64,000 bases of DNA, from the NCBI GenBank assembly GCA_017163975.1, contig JAFFSR010000248.1, forward strand, positions 2,682,501-2,746,500, written 5' to 3'. How positions within the stretch are numbered: position 1 is the first letter of the stretch; each line of letters opens with the position of its first letter. The translations under genes were made by a program, and so were the position numbers. Shown here piece after piece: positions 21,530-32,125 of this stretch. The notes under the pieces are model-generated. The model searched no databases and was not told the DNA's origin. It saw nothing but the letters and a program-made list of their open reading frames with translations. This stretch comes from Anastatus disparis. Lineage: Eukaryota > Arthropoda > Insecta > Hymenoptera > Eupelmidae.

Positions 21530-22720
21530 CAAGATGCGTTTCATTTTTGTCGATCATCATATTTTCAGATGGTGTGTGATCAGATGGTTGGCTTTCTAAA
21601 AGTTTAAAAATTAATATTATTAAATATATGTAGGAAAATATATTAAGTTTATTATAAAATTCATAATATTTGTATTTTAGAAAAACAAAATTAATCTTAC
21701 GATTTGACTGGTGTTTTGCCTCCTTCGATAATCATGTTTGCGAGTAGTGCGTCATCATCTGTTTGTTCCGGATCTAAAAATGTACAGAAAATTATTACTA
21801 AATAGAAGTTAGGAAATATGTTTTCAAATTCATAATTTTACACATAAATACGCTACAAAATAAATATATAAATAAATGTATTGGTGTACGCAAATATATA
21901 TGTATACACACACATATGCCCATATATATACATGTATGAATGAAAGGAAAAATTATTTATATAAATAAAAGTAGTTCATAATTTGAAACTCACCGTAAAA
22001 CGAAACACTGTCATCTATATTAGAAGGCGCATTGGTTTCTTGAGGATGAGATGTCTTCGGTAATTGATTTTCTGAAAATATTCATCACGTTAAAACTTTT
22101 TTAAAGAAACATAAATTGTATAATAAATTTATATTGAGTTTTCGTAACAAAATCATTATTTTATTGTTTCTAAGTTTGATCAGATTAATAATCAAACTAT
22201 TTCAGAAATAAATTTTAATATTTTTAGAAATTTAAAGTAAGAGAAATAAATTAAAAATACTAGAAATTATTTTTTAGTTGTTTATAAAAACTTACCGTTG
22301 ATTATTTTTTCATACATTTCCATGATAGGTCGAGCACTTTCATCGTGTTGTACATTTCTTCTCTTTATTTCACTGACCAAAACTCTCAATAATCTTAGAT
22401 TTCGTTTAAAATTTAATTTGTGGCTGTTGTATAATTTAGTTAAAAATCGTAAATTTCTAGTTTTTAGAAATTCAACAAACCGTTCTGTAGCTATGTTTAT
22501 TAAATAACGTTTACATTTATTAACATACAATTCATCTCCTTCTTTTTCTCCAGGGGTGCAACGCTCAATTTGTAAAGCAAATCTATTCAAACAATCCTCT
22601 TCATTTTTTATATATGCTATCTTTTCCTTTTCCTCACGGTCTTCAAATTTTGCTTTGGCCAATGCAGAATTATAAACTACGTAAATACAGGAATCTACAA
22701 ATGCTATTTTCACTCAATTT
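21530..22720 (-). CDS. Candidate spliced gene, product unknown
   Basis: The main minus-strand exon (22292 to about 22713, open frame 22282-22713) ends at AACG|GTAAG and encodes a charged, Leu/Lys/Glu-rich protein with blocks IAYIKNEEDCLNRFALQIE and FLKTRNLRFLTKLYNSHK. Three short downstream segments look like exons: about 21993-22072 (TTTTCAG|AAAATC… TTACG|GTGAGT), about 21706-21777 (TTTTTAG|ATCCGG… AAATC|GTAAGA) and about 21539-21598 (CTTTTAG|AAAGCC… AATA|GTGAGT). They encode acidic, Pro/Thr/Asp-rich peptide. The first two join in phase 1; the next junction reaches a TGA within a few codons. The track's first residue is a GTG, so the true start is probably in an exon farther right. I do not recognise the product. 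A retained host gene fragment cut by the BEL LTR is one explanation. Confidence 0.4.
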
Positions 22721-22944
22721 AAAAAAGAAAAATCCTAAACAACGATAATAATTGAAACAAAATTATTTTATTTTTAGTTAAGTAAAAATATATCTGTGTT
22801 TAAAATTTATATTTGTATAGTTTTAGAAAACTCAAAATAAGTACACCGTACAAAAGTATCTATATGATGCACTTGAAAGAAGTCTAAACTCAAAGTGTCT
22901 AATAATTTCTCATTTAGTTTCTCTTATACTACGATTTTCACTTA

Positions 22945-23986
22945 CTAGGAGAGTGTCACACCTCCGGATCACGGATTTTGCTTAAACTTCGGGATGAGTT
23001 TTCAGATGATAAAATATGGAAAAAGCTAAAGTTATAGTCACAAACACTCAATATTTCCCTAGTTACAGGCAATTAAAGAAAATCACTAAAAAGTTACTAG
23101 ATTTGTAAACGCATATAGTTCTTGAGCATTGATAGCTAGAAGCTTGAAACTTATTTTAAATTGAAGCTGAGATCAAATCCTTTCGAAACAGTAGTTACAG
23201 CATATCAAAATATTTTTTTTTCCCAAAGCTAGAGCGTAATAAAGATTGGACCTAATTTCAGCTTTAATTATTAAGGAGATGTAAAATGGATACTACACCT
23301 GTACTTATAAATATTTACTATCTTTTTATTTTATTACAAAATTTTAAGAAAATAAATGCTTTAGCTTGTCGTATGTACCATGAAAATTATTCAGTTAAAT
23401 TTTGAAATAAATTCATTCATTAGTTTCTCAGAATTTTAGATTTTTTGTACAAAATCTAAAAATTTTAATATATAATATTGGAACCCAAAATTCTGAAAAA
23501 TTAATGAATGAATTTATTTGAAAATTTAACTGAATAATCTTCATGGTAAATACTACAAACTAAAGCATTTCTTTTAATCAAGTTTTGCAATATAATGAAA
23601 AGATAGGCCAAATTCATGAGTACAGGTGTAGTGTCCGTTTTACATCCCCTTAATTAATGTTTTAAAAAGTAAATTCAGGTCCAATCCTTATTACGCTTTA
23701 ACTTTGAGAAAAAACAATGTTTTGATATGCTGTAATTACTGTTTCGAAAGGATTTAAGCTCAGCTTTAATTTAAAATAAGTTTCAAGCTTCTAGCTATCA
23801 ATGCTCAAGAACTATATGCGTTTACAAATCTAGTAACTTTTTTAGTGTTTTTTTTTAATTGCCTGTAACTAGGGAAATATTGAGTGTTTGTGACTATAAC
23901 TTTAGCTTTTTCCATATTTTATCATCTGAAAACTCATCCCGAAGTTTAAGTAAAATCCGTGATCTGGAGGCGTAACACTCTCCTAG
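22945..23986. mobile_element. Palindromic element with TTA duplication, split at centre by a MITE
   Basis: Inverted arms 22945-23270 and 23654-23986 start CTAGGAGAGTGTCACACCTC and end with its inverse. They are flanked by TTA at 22942-22944 and 23987-23989. The arms agree along their whole length (ATCACGGATTTTGCTTAAAC; GCTAGAAGCTTGAAACTTAT). A 3-bp TTA duplication fits PIF/Harbinger-type integration, which is inference. The family-2 MITE occupies the centre of symmetry. Without it the element would be about 660 bp. Confidence 0.8.
23271..23653. mobile_element. Palindromic MITE, family 2, second copy
   Basis: TTAA at 23271-23274 and 23650-23653 bounds ends GGAGATGTAAAATGGATACT and its inverse. 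It is closely related to 15000-15377. It lies exactly at the tip of the larger palindrome. Confidence 0.85.
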
Positions 23987-23989
23987 TTA

Positions 23990-25440
23990 GTTTTCTTCCT
24001 ATAGGATTACCTGAAGACTAATAAAATTAAAGAATTAAAAAATAAGGGGGAGGGTCTTTCGAAAAGAAATTACTGAAACGGTTTTTAACTACCTGCGACC
24101 TTTTTCAGTACGTTCAAAGGTATTAAGTTTATCACTGTATTAAGATGTATAACAAAATCTTTTGTTATGAGTAGACATTTTACTTATGTAAAATACATAT
24201 TTTAATTTTACTTACATTTAAAGTATTAATATATGTTTAGGAATTTTTAAACACATAACGAAAACTTTCTTAGATAATAATAATGAAAGATAAAATGTTT
24301 CAAACCTTTCAAGTTCCTTGATTACCATTTTTATTTTAAATTTGTGAAGTATTTACTCAAACAGTGACTCAATCTGATAAAAATGTCATTAACTTATACT
24401 TACAAATAGTATATGATTTTATTTGTGGAAATTAATAAATTTTACTAATAGTTTGCTTCTATAGTTTTCACTAATTACTAACAAGTGTTTTTGACGAAAA
24501 TTCTGTTTTTCCTTAAACTGATATTTTCATCAAACATTACATGAACTTAGAATCTGAAAAATTGAAAAGTAAAATATTACCTGTATTGAAAAATGATTTT
24601 ATTGAAAATTATTTCAATATTATTTATAATGAATTAATTGTTTTGCACTTTAACTCCATATTGTCGAGTGTTTTATTTAAAATTTTAGCGTAATAAATAT
24701 TTTATATTAATGAAATATTGTACTTCGTTAAATTTATAAAAAATGTAAAATTTATGCAAATATAACATTATACATTTATAAAATAATTCGTTTTATTCAT
24801 CCTTTTAATCCTAATCCCCTCTCATATATTAAAGAGTATAAATATTAAAATGTATATTTCTATATATAATATAAGGATTACGTAACTCCACCCACATAGT
24901 TAATATATTTTAATTAATCCTAATACTTAAGTAAATGTTACAGTCAAATTCACGTATTTAGCGCATAATCTTTAAGCTATATCTGTTTTTTTTTAAATTA
25001 ACTTCAATACGTAAACACATTAACCAACATTTAATAATTTCGGAATAAACCATCCTAACATTCATTTAGATGTTAAAGCTAACGTCACAGGATTAACGTA
25101 TAATCTTTAAGTTATATCTGTTTTTAAAATTAACTTTTAACACGTAAACACATTAACTAATATTAAATAATTACGGAGTCATTCATTGAAACATTCATTT
25201 ACTCAAATATTTTTACACGTACCTATAGCTAATGTACTTAAGCTACCTGAGCGCTTGACCGAAACGCGTATACGCAACCCCGACCGACGCGGCGTGACAG
25301 ACTTAATGATGGACAGGTCTAATTGTCAACGTCGCGGTAAGGCAGACTTGAAGACGTCATTTACCTATAATTTCGCAGACACTGGCAGACTTCCCTATAC
25401 TCCCCCATATACTACTTGTAGAATTTAAATATATTATACA
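23990..25440. other. A/T-rich region with a ~130-bp direct duplication
   Basis: The stretch 24955-25078 is repeated at about 25090-25195 (TAATCTTTAAGYTATATCTG; GTAAACACATTAAC; ATTCATTTA). The following 25200-25420 is GC-richer with an open plus frame but no recognisable protein. The rest shows nothing. Confidence 0.5.
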
Positions 25441-25453
25441 AATCCGATTCTTC

Positions 25454-25537
25454 TCGAGTCGGGTCTTGAACTCTTGACCTTTTATATGAAAAACGCATGC
25501 TTTACCACTTAGCCAACGTGGTTCTCATGCTCTCGTA
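25454..25537 (-). other. tRNA-like sequence (possible SINE head or tRNA pseudogene)
   Basis: On the minus strand, TTGGCTAAGTGGTAAAGCAT resembles a D-arm with A box, and GGTCAAGAGTTCAAGACCC resembles a T-arm with B box, about 35 bp apart. The anticodon arm does not pair well and I could not close the acceptor stem, so this is not a functional tRNA. tRNA-derived SINEs keep just these two boxes as an internal RNA polymerase III promoter. Confidence 0.4.
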
Positions 25538-25595
25538 CGATAGATTTTAGTTTTATTTTGCTCTATTCTTTTTTTTCTTTATTTCTTATTAATTA

Positions 25596-26300
25596 TTGTT
25601 ATTGTTATTGTTAGCTGCTTTTATTGTTTCATTTATTTTATTTTCAAATGATTTTTCATTATTATTTATTAGTGTGTTAATTAACTGTGTATTAATTTTA
25701 ATCTGTTTTAGCGCTAGTGGTTATTGTTTATTTAAATGCTTAAAAATTCTACTAATGTTATTACCGTTAATTTCGCATTCTTTTATTAAATAATCTAATT
25801 GTTTGTGTATATTTTTTATTTCAACTTCTAATTTGTTCATTTCGTGTATTAAATTGTTTATTTGTTGTGTTTGTGTCGTGTGTGTTTTGGACCGACTCTA
25901 ATATAAATTGTGTTACTGTTTTCTTTCTCATTATTTATATTTTACTTATTATTATGCTTTATATACATTAAAAAAAATGACTGAAAATTTTCAAAATTTT
26001 TTTATTACAATTAATTTTGTACTCTATTTTTCTTAAACTAAATTCTCTTAAATTATTAATAACGTAGGCCTTATTTTGTATTCTACGAGTTGTAATTATA
26101 TCTATTTTTACATTAACAAATTAGAAAAACAATAAATTTTTAACTTAATACTAACGACGTAGGCCTTATTTTGAACTCAACGTGTTGCAATCTTTACGTT
26201 AACAAATTACAAAGAAAATAAATTTTTAACTTGATTATAATTTTACTAATATAATTATTTAAACTATTTTATTATAATCGTGCATTAACGGCGATTTATT
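25596..26300 (-). other. Internal leader of an LTR element, decayed gag-like start
   Basis: Directly inside the primer site at 26304-26315. A minus ATG near 25930 opens MRKKTVTQFILESV and after a shift continues as a Lys/Asn-rich coiled-coil-like stretch (LEVEIKNIHKQLDYL). Two ~105-bp direct repeats sit at 26050-26150 and 26155-26245 (ACGTAGGCCTTATTTTG…). Gag identity is only a guess from position. Confidence 0.35.
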
Positions 26301-26303
26301 ACA

Positions 26304-26315
26304 CGTTGGGCGCCA
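26304..26315 (-). promoter_or_regulatory. LTR-retrotransposon primer binding site (tRNA-Lys type)
   Basis: The minus strand reads TGGCGCCCAACG, the standard tRNA-Lys primer site, one base after the LTR end that reads ACGTCACA. This sets the element orientation as minus and marks the right-hand repeat as its 5' LTR. Confidence 0.75.
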
Positions 26316-26316
26316 T

Positions 26317-26629
26317 TGTGACGTTCTCTCCTTATGGTGACATTAAAGTTTAAGTTTCTGCTGTACCCTGCCTAGAAGGCTAGATCAAGCGAGGTTCGAG
26401 CTTGGGAGCAGAAAAGCACCCAAGTCTTGCTCGCGATCGAAAACAGAACAGAATCCAAGCTACATTCTTTTGCTTTGTATGTTCGAATTATCTTTTTTAA
26501 AATTTTATGTTATATTTAATTATCAAATTCTATTTGGTTTAATAATTAATTTTTGCTTTAAGGGAGTACTATCGGTAGGGGAATAAACATAGAGTTTTAG
26601 ATGAAACTTGGCATAAAAGTTGATATGAT
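26317..26629 (-). repeat. LTR-like repeat, right copy (5' LTR)
   Basis: It matches 13758-14398 in the same orientation but lacks about 300 bases after TTAAGTTTC. A further partial copy of its GATCAAGCRAGGTTCGAGC block follows at 26645-26720, so the LTR contains or has gained an internal duplication. Confidence 0.65.
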
Positions 26630-26724
26630 GTTCGAACCTCGTTAGATCAAGCAAGGTTCGAGCTTGGGAGCAGAGAAGCACCCAAGTCTTGCTTGCGATC
26701 GAGAACAAAACCGAATCTAATCTT

Positions 26725-27640
26725 TTTTTTTCCTTTCGGCCTATTTACACTCTTTCTCGCTTACACACATATGCTCGTATTAGCATGTGGCTTGCTGTCG
26801 TCATGACTCGCACAACGATCGCCTTACTTATGCTACAGTAGCTACTTTCGCGACTATAAACTTTATTCTTTTTCGACTATACAGTAGCTACTCTGTATAG
26901 TGTCTATTTCTTTATTTTCTTTTCTTTTTTATAACTATTTCTAATAATTGGTGTTAGTTACTTTTAATTAAATAATTTAAATTATATATATTAATAATCA
27001 TGCATTATTTTCTAATTGTGGGTGAATCAGCAGTCACAAGACGGAAGAAAAACCACGATTAGTGAGGGGTTACTAGTAAGCGGCTAGCGACCCTCTAAAA
27101 ATCGCGTTCCCTTAAGGCATAAGAAATAATATTAGCAACAACATAAATAATAGTAATATTAATAATAGTAATAATAGTTATAACAGTGATATTATTAATA
27201 ATAATGAATATAAACACCTATGCTGATGATTATAAAAAGTTAGGTATAGATAAGCATTTGTTCGTATGAATATACAAAAAGGCGTGTAACACAATGTGCA
27301 ATTATAAATATTTCACTCAAGTAGATATTACGGTCGAATAGCTAATTCTAATTATACCCAAAAAGTAAGTCACTATAAAAAGTAATATTACAGAATAATA
27401 CAAGCAAAAATTGAAATTGCAATAATACAATAAATTAAAAACAGTCATTCCTTATCTATAAGTCAAAATATTAAAATTCAAGTTTAAAAGAATATAACAA
27501 TTACTACTATTACTATTACTACTATTAAAATAAAGTAAAGAATTAAGACTTTTTTTTTCTCACGTGAATATCTTTGGCATTATTGTCACATACATACATA
27601 CATATATACATACATATACACTTATCCAAACACATACACA
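26725..27640. other. A/T-rich gap with ATA and ACATACAT microsatellites
   Basis: Imperfect AATAATAGT repeats at about 27120-27210 and CATACATA tracts at 27590-27645. No genes recognised. Confidence 0.5.
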
Positions 27641-27646
27641 TACTCA

Positions 27647-28706
27647 TATGAATCGGCGCATGCAAAAAGGGCCCCAAGTCCATTCTAACAAATTTTGGAA
27701 AAATGAAAAATAGTGTATTACTTCTCTTACGCTTGGTGGATTAACTTAAAATTCATTACATACGTAGTTGGTATTGTCAAAAGTGAGATAATACATTTAC
27801 TATTGCTAAAACTGGCTGATGAATTTTTTTAATTGATAAAAAAGCCAATGGACTTAGGTCCCTTTTTGCAAAATCTGTAAAAATTAACATTTTTATGGAA
27901 ATATATTTAACTTTTATTCATCAATAATACATTTCACAATATTTTTATATTATTTCATACATATAAAACTAGTAATTTATTTAGAAAAATAATTTTTAAC
28001 AATTCATTAATAAATAATTACTAAATTTCTTTAAATACTAACATAAATAAATAAATGAATGAATGAATAAATAAATAAATAAACAAGTAAATAAATAAAT
28101 GAATACCAATAAATATTATTAATCACAAGTAGGATATTCAAGAAGAACGTTGAAAACTTCTTTATATTGACTTGGTATGTAATTTATCAGTTTTTTTGAA
28201 TCTTCAATTTTTTATTTTTTTATAGAAACGTAACTATCTGAAAAAACTTTAACTAAAACTATTAACTATTTTTTCCTATTTTTTCTTTAACGATTTTTTT
28301 TTTAATTTTAACTTTTTGCAGAAACTGAAATTTTAAAAATAAGGTTTTTACTATTCACTATTTATATTATGATGTAGCATTATTTTTTATGCACTTTGAT
28401 CGTATCTCATTCTTTCCAATAAATGGATATGAGGCCCTGTTTGCATGCACCGATTCATATACCTTGTACTACGTTCTCAACATTAAGGGCTTTCAATACA
28501 TGCAAAAATATTAAATTCGGCAAAAAGGGAACTAAGTCCGGGACTTAGGTCCCTTTTTGCAGAACTCAATATTTAAAAAATGCTTTTTTTATATAGCATT
28601 TGAACATTGCATTTGATGAAGATTGCAATTCTATTACGTAATATGGAGCTATCTAAATTTGACCCAAAATTGGACTTAGGTCCCTTTTTGCATACACTGA
28701 TTCATA
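27647..28706. mobile_element. TIR element(s) with repeated GGACTTAGGTCCC motifs
   Basis: The left end (CATATGAATCGGCGCATGCA, AAAAGGGCCCCAAGTCC) is inverse to the right end at 28668-28706, and also to a copy at 28430-28463. Inside, 28518-28562 is a near-perfect hairpin of AAAAAGGGAACTAAGTCC against GGACTTAGGTCCCTTTTT, and another copy lies at about 27850. This could be one element with subterminal repeats or two nested elements sharing the left end. No transposase frame. Confidence 0.6.
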
Positions 28707-29160
28707 TACACACACATACACAATATCCCTCTCTCCGTCTCTGCCTTTCCGTCTCGGTCTCTCTGTGTCTGTCTCTCTGTCTTTGTCTCTCTCTCTCTCG
28801 GCCGGTAAGTGTGAACACGCATCGCTTCTACTGCTCCTCTGTTTTTCACTTTTTAACATATTTTTGCACTCTGTCGAGTGAAATTTTTTTGCAGGAATTC
28901 GTCCTCTTGGAGTCCTTAGGCCTTTGCTTTATTTTATGCGCTTTGCTGCTGCATTTTTTGGGACTTCTGGACGTTTTCCTTGTTTGCGTTGCTGACACCG
29001 GCTGTCTTTTTATTTTTTGCTGCTGCTGCTGTTTTGACTGCTGTTTTTGCTGCTCCTGTCTTGCTGTTGGATCGGCTTGGTGCATTGTGGTGTGTGGTGG
29101 AGTGTTGTCATCCGTCTTAGCTGCATTATGCATTTTTTTCTGGTGTTGCTGCAACTAACC
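28700..29160. repeat. TC-rich and TGC-rich low-complexity region
   Basis: CTCTCTGTCT-type repeats at 28725-28800 and a run of TGC triplets at about 29018-29060. Long frames on both strands (Cys/Leu-rich plus, Gln/Lys-rich minus) follow from the composition. Confidence 0.6.
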
Positions 29161-29197
29161 TAAAAATTTTTTTTTTTTTTCTGGCGCAAAATCTATC

Positions 29198-29657
29198 TCC
29201 AACATACTGCCATTTTACATAAGTGGCTCCATCTCTTGGGCGATCTTCGTACTGGCACTGTCATTACCTAGTGGATAAATAATACGCAATAGATAACTAC
29301 AGTAAACTTGCTGGCCGCAGTGCGTGTTTAATTACTCAGTTATTCAACCTATATTGTGCTGTTTTTCACTTGCAGTGAACGTTTGCCATTGTTAGGTTGT
29401 TTGATTACTAAAGATCAGTCAGGGAATTTATCAAACCAATATACTGCAATTTTGCATAAGTGGCTCCATCTCTTGGGTGATCTTCGTACTAGTACTGCCA
29501 TTAACTAGTGGATAAATAGTGCGATACTGATAAATCTAGTTGCTCCACTGTTATCTGACCGTAAACGTGTCAGCTGCAGCGTGTGTTTTATTGCTCAATT
29601 TTTCAGCTATATTATTCAACTATATTGTACTGTTTTCGCTTGCGTCTGTTCTACATC
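29198..29657 (+). promoter_or_regulatory. LINE 5' UTR, two tandem promoter-like monomers
   Basis: Two ~230-bp direct repeats, about 29198-29400 and 29436-29657, share CATAAGTGGCTCCATCTCTTGG, here cited as TAAGTGGCTCCATCTCTTGG, then GATCTTCGTACT and GTGGATAAATA. They end in a similar TTCGCTTGCG / TTCACTTGCA block. Tandem 5' UTR monomers are known promoters in several LINEs. The monomers sit immediately upstream of the ORF1 ATG. Confidence 0.65.
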
Positions 29658-30941
29658 ATGCCTGTTCAGTGTGGTGTCTGCCAGAAGACTTTTTCACATA
29701 CTTCCAAGCCACAAGTCTGTAATAGATGTAATAAATCCTTTCACAGTGGCTGCACCAAGTTGGTTATAGTTATGGATGAGGAAAATAAGAAAATTAAAGT
29801 ATGCAATGGTTGCGTGGCCGCCGCGAATACTGCCTGTGTTCGCTCGCGATCCAGTTCAGTTGGATCTCTGCTTGATTATTCGGTCTCTTCTCCATCTCTG
29901 TCAAGGACGCCTACTCCCACACAACCTCCATCTGCTGTGCAATCGAGTGATGCTCTTGCTTCGATTCTTGAAAGAATTAGCAAATTGGATAATCTCCATG
30001 CTAAGCTTGACACTATGGACACTAATATTGCTGCGGTTGGCTCTCTGGTTACATCGCTTGATAATAGATTTTCAGCGCTTGAGTCTCGTATGGACGTGAT
30101 CACAGCTAAATTTGAGGAGCGTTTTACTGCGAATGAGGCTAGAATTTGTGCAAGTGAGGCTAGGCTTGACCGTGTCTGTAGTGAGCAGTTGGAGCTGAGG
30201 TCAAAAATTGATAATCTGTGTGCTGCTGAATCCAACTTATCATCTGTTGAGCCATTAACTGCCAGAATTCAGGAGTTGGACAGACGTAATGAGTCGTTAT
30301 CGCGTGAGTGTGACGCTTTGAAGACCCAGCAATTGTGTCTTCGTAGATCTTCTGATTTGGTTATTGGTGGATTTGTGCCGGATGAGGTAAAGGATCTCAA
30401 AACTGCTGTCTTTGCTGTGCTGTCCATGCTTGATTCTTCCTTTTCTAAAGATGACATTGCATCGGTTCGTCCACTTAAGCGTACTTCGATGGCTGTAACC
30501 GCTGATCAGAGTGTTGCTACTGATGCGGGGTCGGAGTCTGCGCGGAAGCAGGATCATCCATCTACTGTGCCTTTGCTTGTTACCATGAGGAGCACCTCAT
30601 TGGCTCGTGCTGTGATTGATGCTAAAATAAAATTTGGAAAACTCCATTCTGCTAGGATAAGCGATTGTCTGTCTCCTGATATCAAGGTTGTTGAGTCCCT
30701 GACATCTGCTGTGATAAATATTAATGAGTATTTGCCTGCTTCCTTGCATCAGTTGAAGCTGCGGGTCTTGGCTAAGGCCAAGGATAAAAAATACAACTTC
30801 CTTACGTTTGTGAGGAGTGGCATGATATATGCAAGAAAGAAGAGGGATGACGTGCCTATTCGCATTGCCAATGATGCCGACCTTGAGGCTTTTTTAGCAA
30901 GGATATCACTGATGACATCCGACGACGGAGCGACAAGCTGA
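29658..30941 (+). CDS. LINE ORF1 protein with PHD finger and coiled coil
   Basis: Intact 427-residue ORF1 of a non-LTR retrotransposon, likely an RNA-binding chaperone of the retrotransposition particle. The ATG at 29658 is preferred over the longer upstream frame because the zinc finger starts five codons later. Residues 5-60 give a PHD-type pattern (CGVC, CNRC, HSGC, CNGC). A Ser/Thr-rich stretch follows, then about 110 residues of coiled coil (ILERISKLDNLHAKLDTMDT…). The C-terminal half contains LVIGGFVPDEVKDLKTAV and a LASxxRPL-like RRM-type region common to CR1/Jockey-group ORF1 proteins. A second, decayed protein with a similar finger is at 7997-8530. No stops or shifts are seen, so this copy is young or the frame is under selection. 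Confidence 0.8.
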   Translation: MPVQCGVCQKTFSHTSKPQVCNRCNKSFHSGCTKLVIVMDEENKKIKVCNGCVAAANTACVRSRSSSVGSLLDYSVSSPSLSRTPTPTQPPSAVQSSDALASILERISKLDNLHAKLDTMDTNIAAVGSLVTSLDNRFSALESRMDVITAKFEERFTANEARICASEARLDRVCSEQLELRSKIDNLCAAESNLSSVEPLTARIQELDRRNESLSRECDALKTQQLCLRRSSDLVIGGFVPDEVKDLKTAVFAVLSMLDSSFSKDDIASVRPLKRTSMAVTADQSVATDAGSESARKQDHPSTVPLLVTMRSTSLARAVIDAKIKFGKLHSARISDCLSPDIKVVESLTSAVININEYLPASLHQLKLRVLAKAKDKKYNFLTFVRSGMIYARKKRDDVPIRIANDADLEAFLARISLMTSDDGATS

Positions 30942-30961
30942 TGTGTGACGGTGTGAGGACG

Positions 30962-31068
30962 GTTTTCGGGTCTGCCACTTTAATGCCAACTCCATTCGTG
31001 CTCATATTGAAATGATAAGACTGTTCTTGGCGTTCTGCACTGTGCTGGTTATCTACCTCTGCTAGAAG
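30962..31068 (+). pseudogene. LINE ORF2 endonuclease, N-terminal stub
   Basis: About 35 codons (FRVCHFNANSIRAHIEMIRL) resemble the first strand and helix of an APE-type endonuclease (NxNSIRxH). The frame ends at TAG 31066-31068, where it joins directly to the RT C-terminal part, so the catalytic domains are deleted. Confidence 0.65.
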
Positions 31069-31363
31069 GAAATACTTTACATCTACTTTCCTATATAAAA
31101 TGTTCTCATCTAATGAACCTTCATATCTCTACTCTGGTTACATGTGGAACCAGTCGGTGAGAACGTCGAGGGGTACTGTAAGACCATTAACTGTTCCTCC
31201 TGCTTCTACGGAATATTATAACGGATTCTTCTTGGTTAAATCATCGTTTCTGTGGAATGAGCTTCCCGTTTCTATCCGTAACTCTCAATCGCTTTACTCA
31301 TTTAAATCATTGGCATTTTCACACTGCCTTTCCTTGGAGAATGGACCGCTGCCACTGCGATAA
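31069..31363 (+). pseudogene. LINE ORF2 C-terminal fragment
   Basis: After the deletion junction the plus strand encodes RRKYFTSTFLYKMFSS and then SFLWNELPVSIRNSQSLYSF, the classic C-terminal 'LWN-LP-xIR' end of CR1/Jockey-type reverse transcriptases. It ends at a stop 31361-31363. The 3' UTR and an (ATCT)n tail (about 31552-31571) follow. Together with the stub, about 2.5 kb of ORF2 is missing compared with the usual length. Confidence 0.75.
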
Positions 31364-31551
31364 CTATTAATATTGATATTGTTAGCTATTATTATAATTA
31401 TTGTGTTTTCTCATATAATCTATTTTTAAACGTATACTATTTTTATTTACTAATTGTTAAAATTTTTTTACTTTTTTCTGTTTTATATTGAAACTGTATA
31501 TTTTTTACTATATTGTGAAATTGTACAACATATTGTACATTAATAAACACG

Positions 31552-32125
31552 TATCTATCTATCTATCTATCTCTGTCCCTCTATCTCTATCTCTCTGTCC
31601 CCGTTCCTCCGTCTCCGTCTCTCCGTTGCCGTCTCCGTTACTCCGACTCCATTTTTCTGTCTCCGTCTCTCCGTTTCTATCACTCCGTCTCCGTTTCTCC
31701 GTCTCCTTTTCTCTGTCTCCTTTTCTCCGCCTCTGCGTTTCCGTCTCTATGTCTCCGTCTTTCTTCGTTTCCCTGTCTCCATCTCTCTGTCTTCGTCTTG
31801 CTGTCTCCGTCTCTTCGTCTTCGTTTTTCCATCTTTGTCTCCGTTTTTTCGTATTTGTCTCTATTTCTCTGTCTTTGTCTCTCTATCTCTGTCTTTGTCT
31901 CTTTATCTCTGCTTATCTGTGTTTCTTTGTTTTCATCTCTGTCTCTTTATCTGTGTCTCCATTCCTCCGTCTATTTCCCTCACTCTCCATTCTTCCGTTT
32001 TCGTCTCTCCATCTCCTTCTTTCCATCTCTCTGTCTCCGTTTGTTCGTCTTCGTTTCTCTGTTCTGTGTCTCATTTTCCCGTCTCTATCTTTTCGTCTGC
32101 ATGTCCATCTCTCTGTCTTTCTTTT
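31552..32125 (+). repeat. LINE 3' tail and CTCCGT-type minisatellite
   Basis: An (ATCT)n tract starts right after AATAAACACGT, then grades into about 550 bp of CTCTGTCTC / CTCCGTCTC hexamer-dodecamer repeats. All three plus frames are open for over 100 codons only because T/C-rich repeats lack stops. Confidence 0.85.

Noticed and set aside
28607..29158. 183-codon Cys-rich frame and opposite Gln-rich frame
   Set aside because: Derived from TC and TGC repeats; neither shows a domain.
29876..30557. Antisense frames over LINE ORF1
   Set aside because: Shadows of a long real frame on the plus strand.
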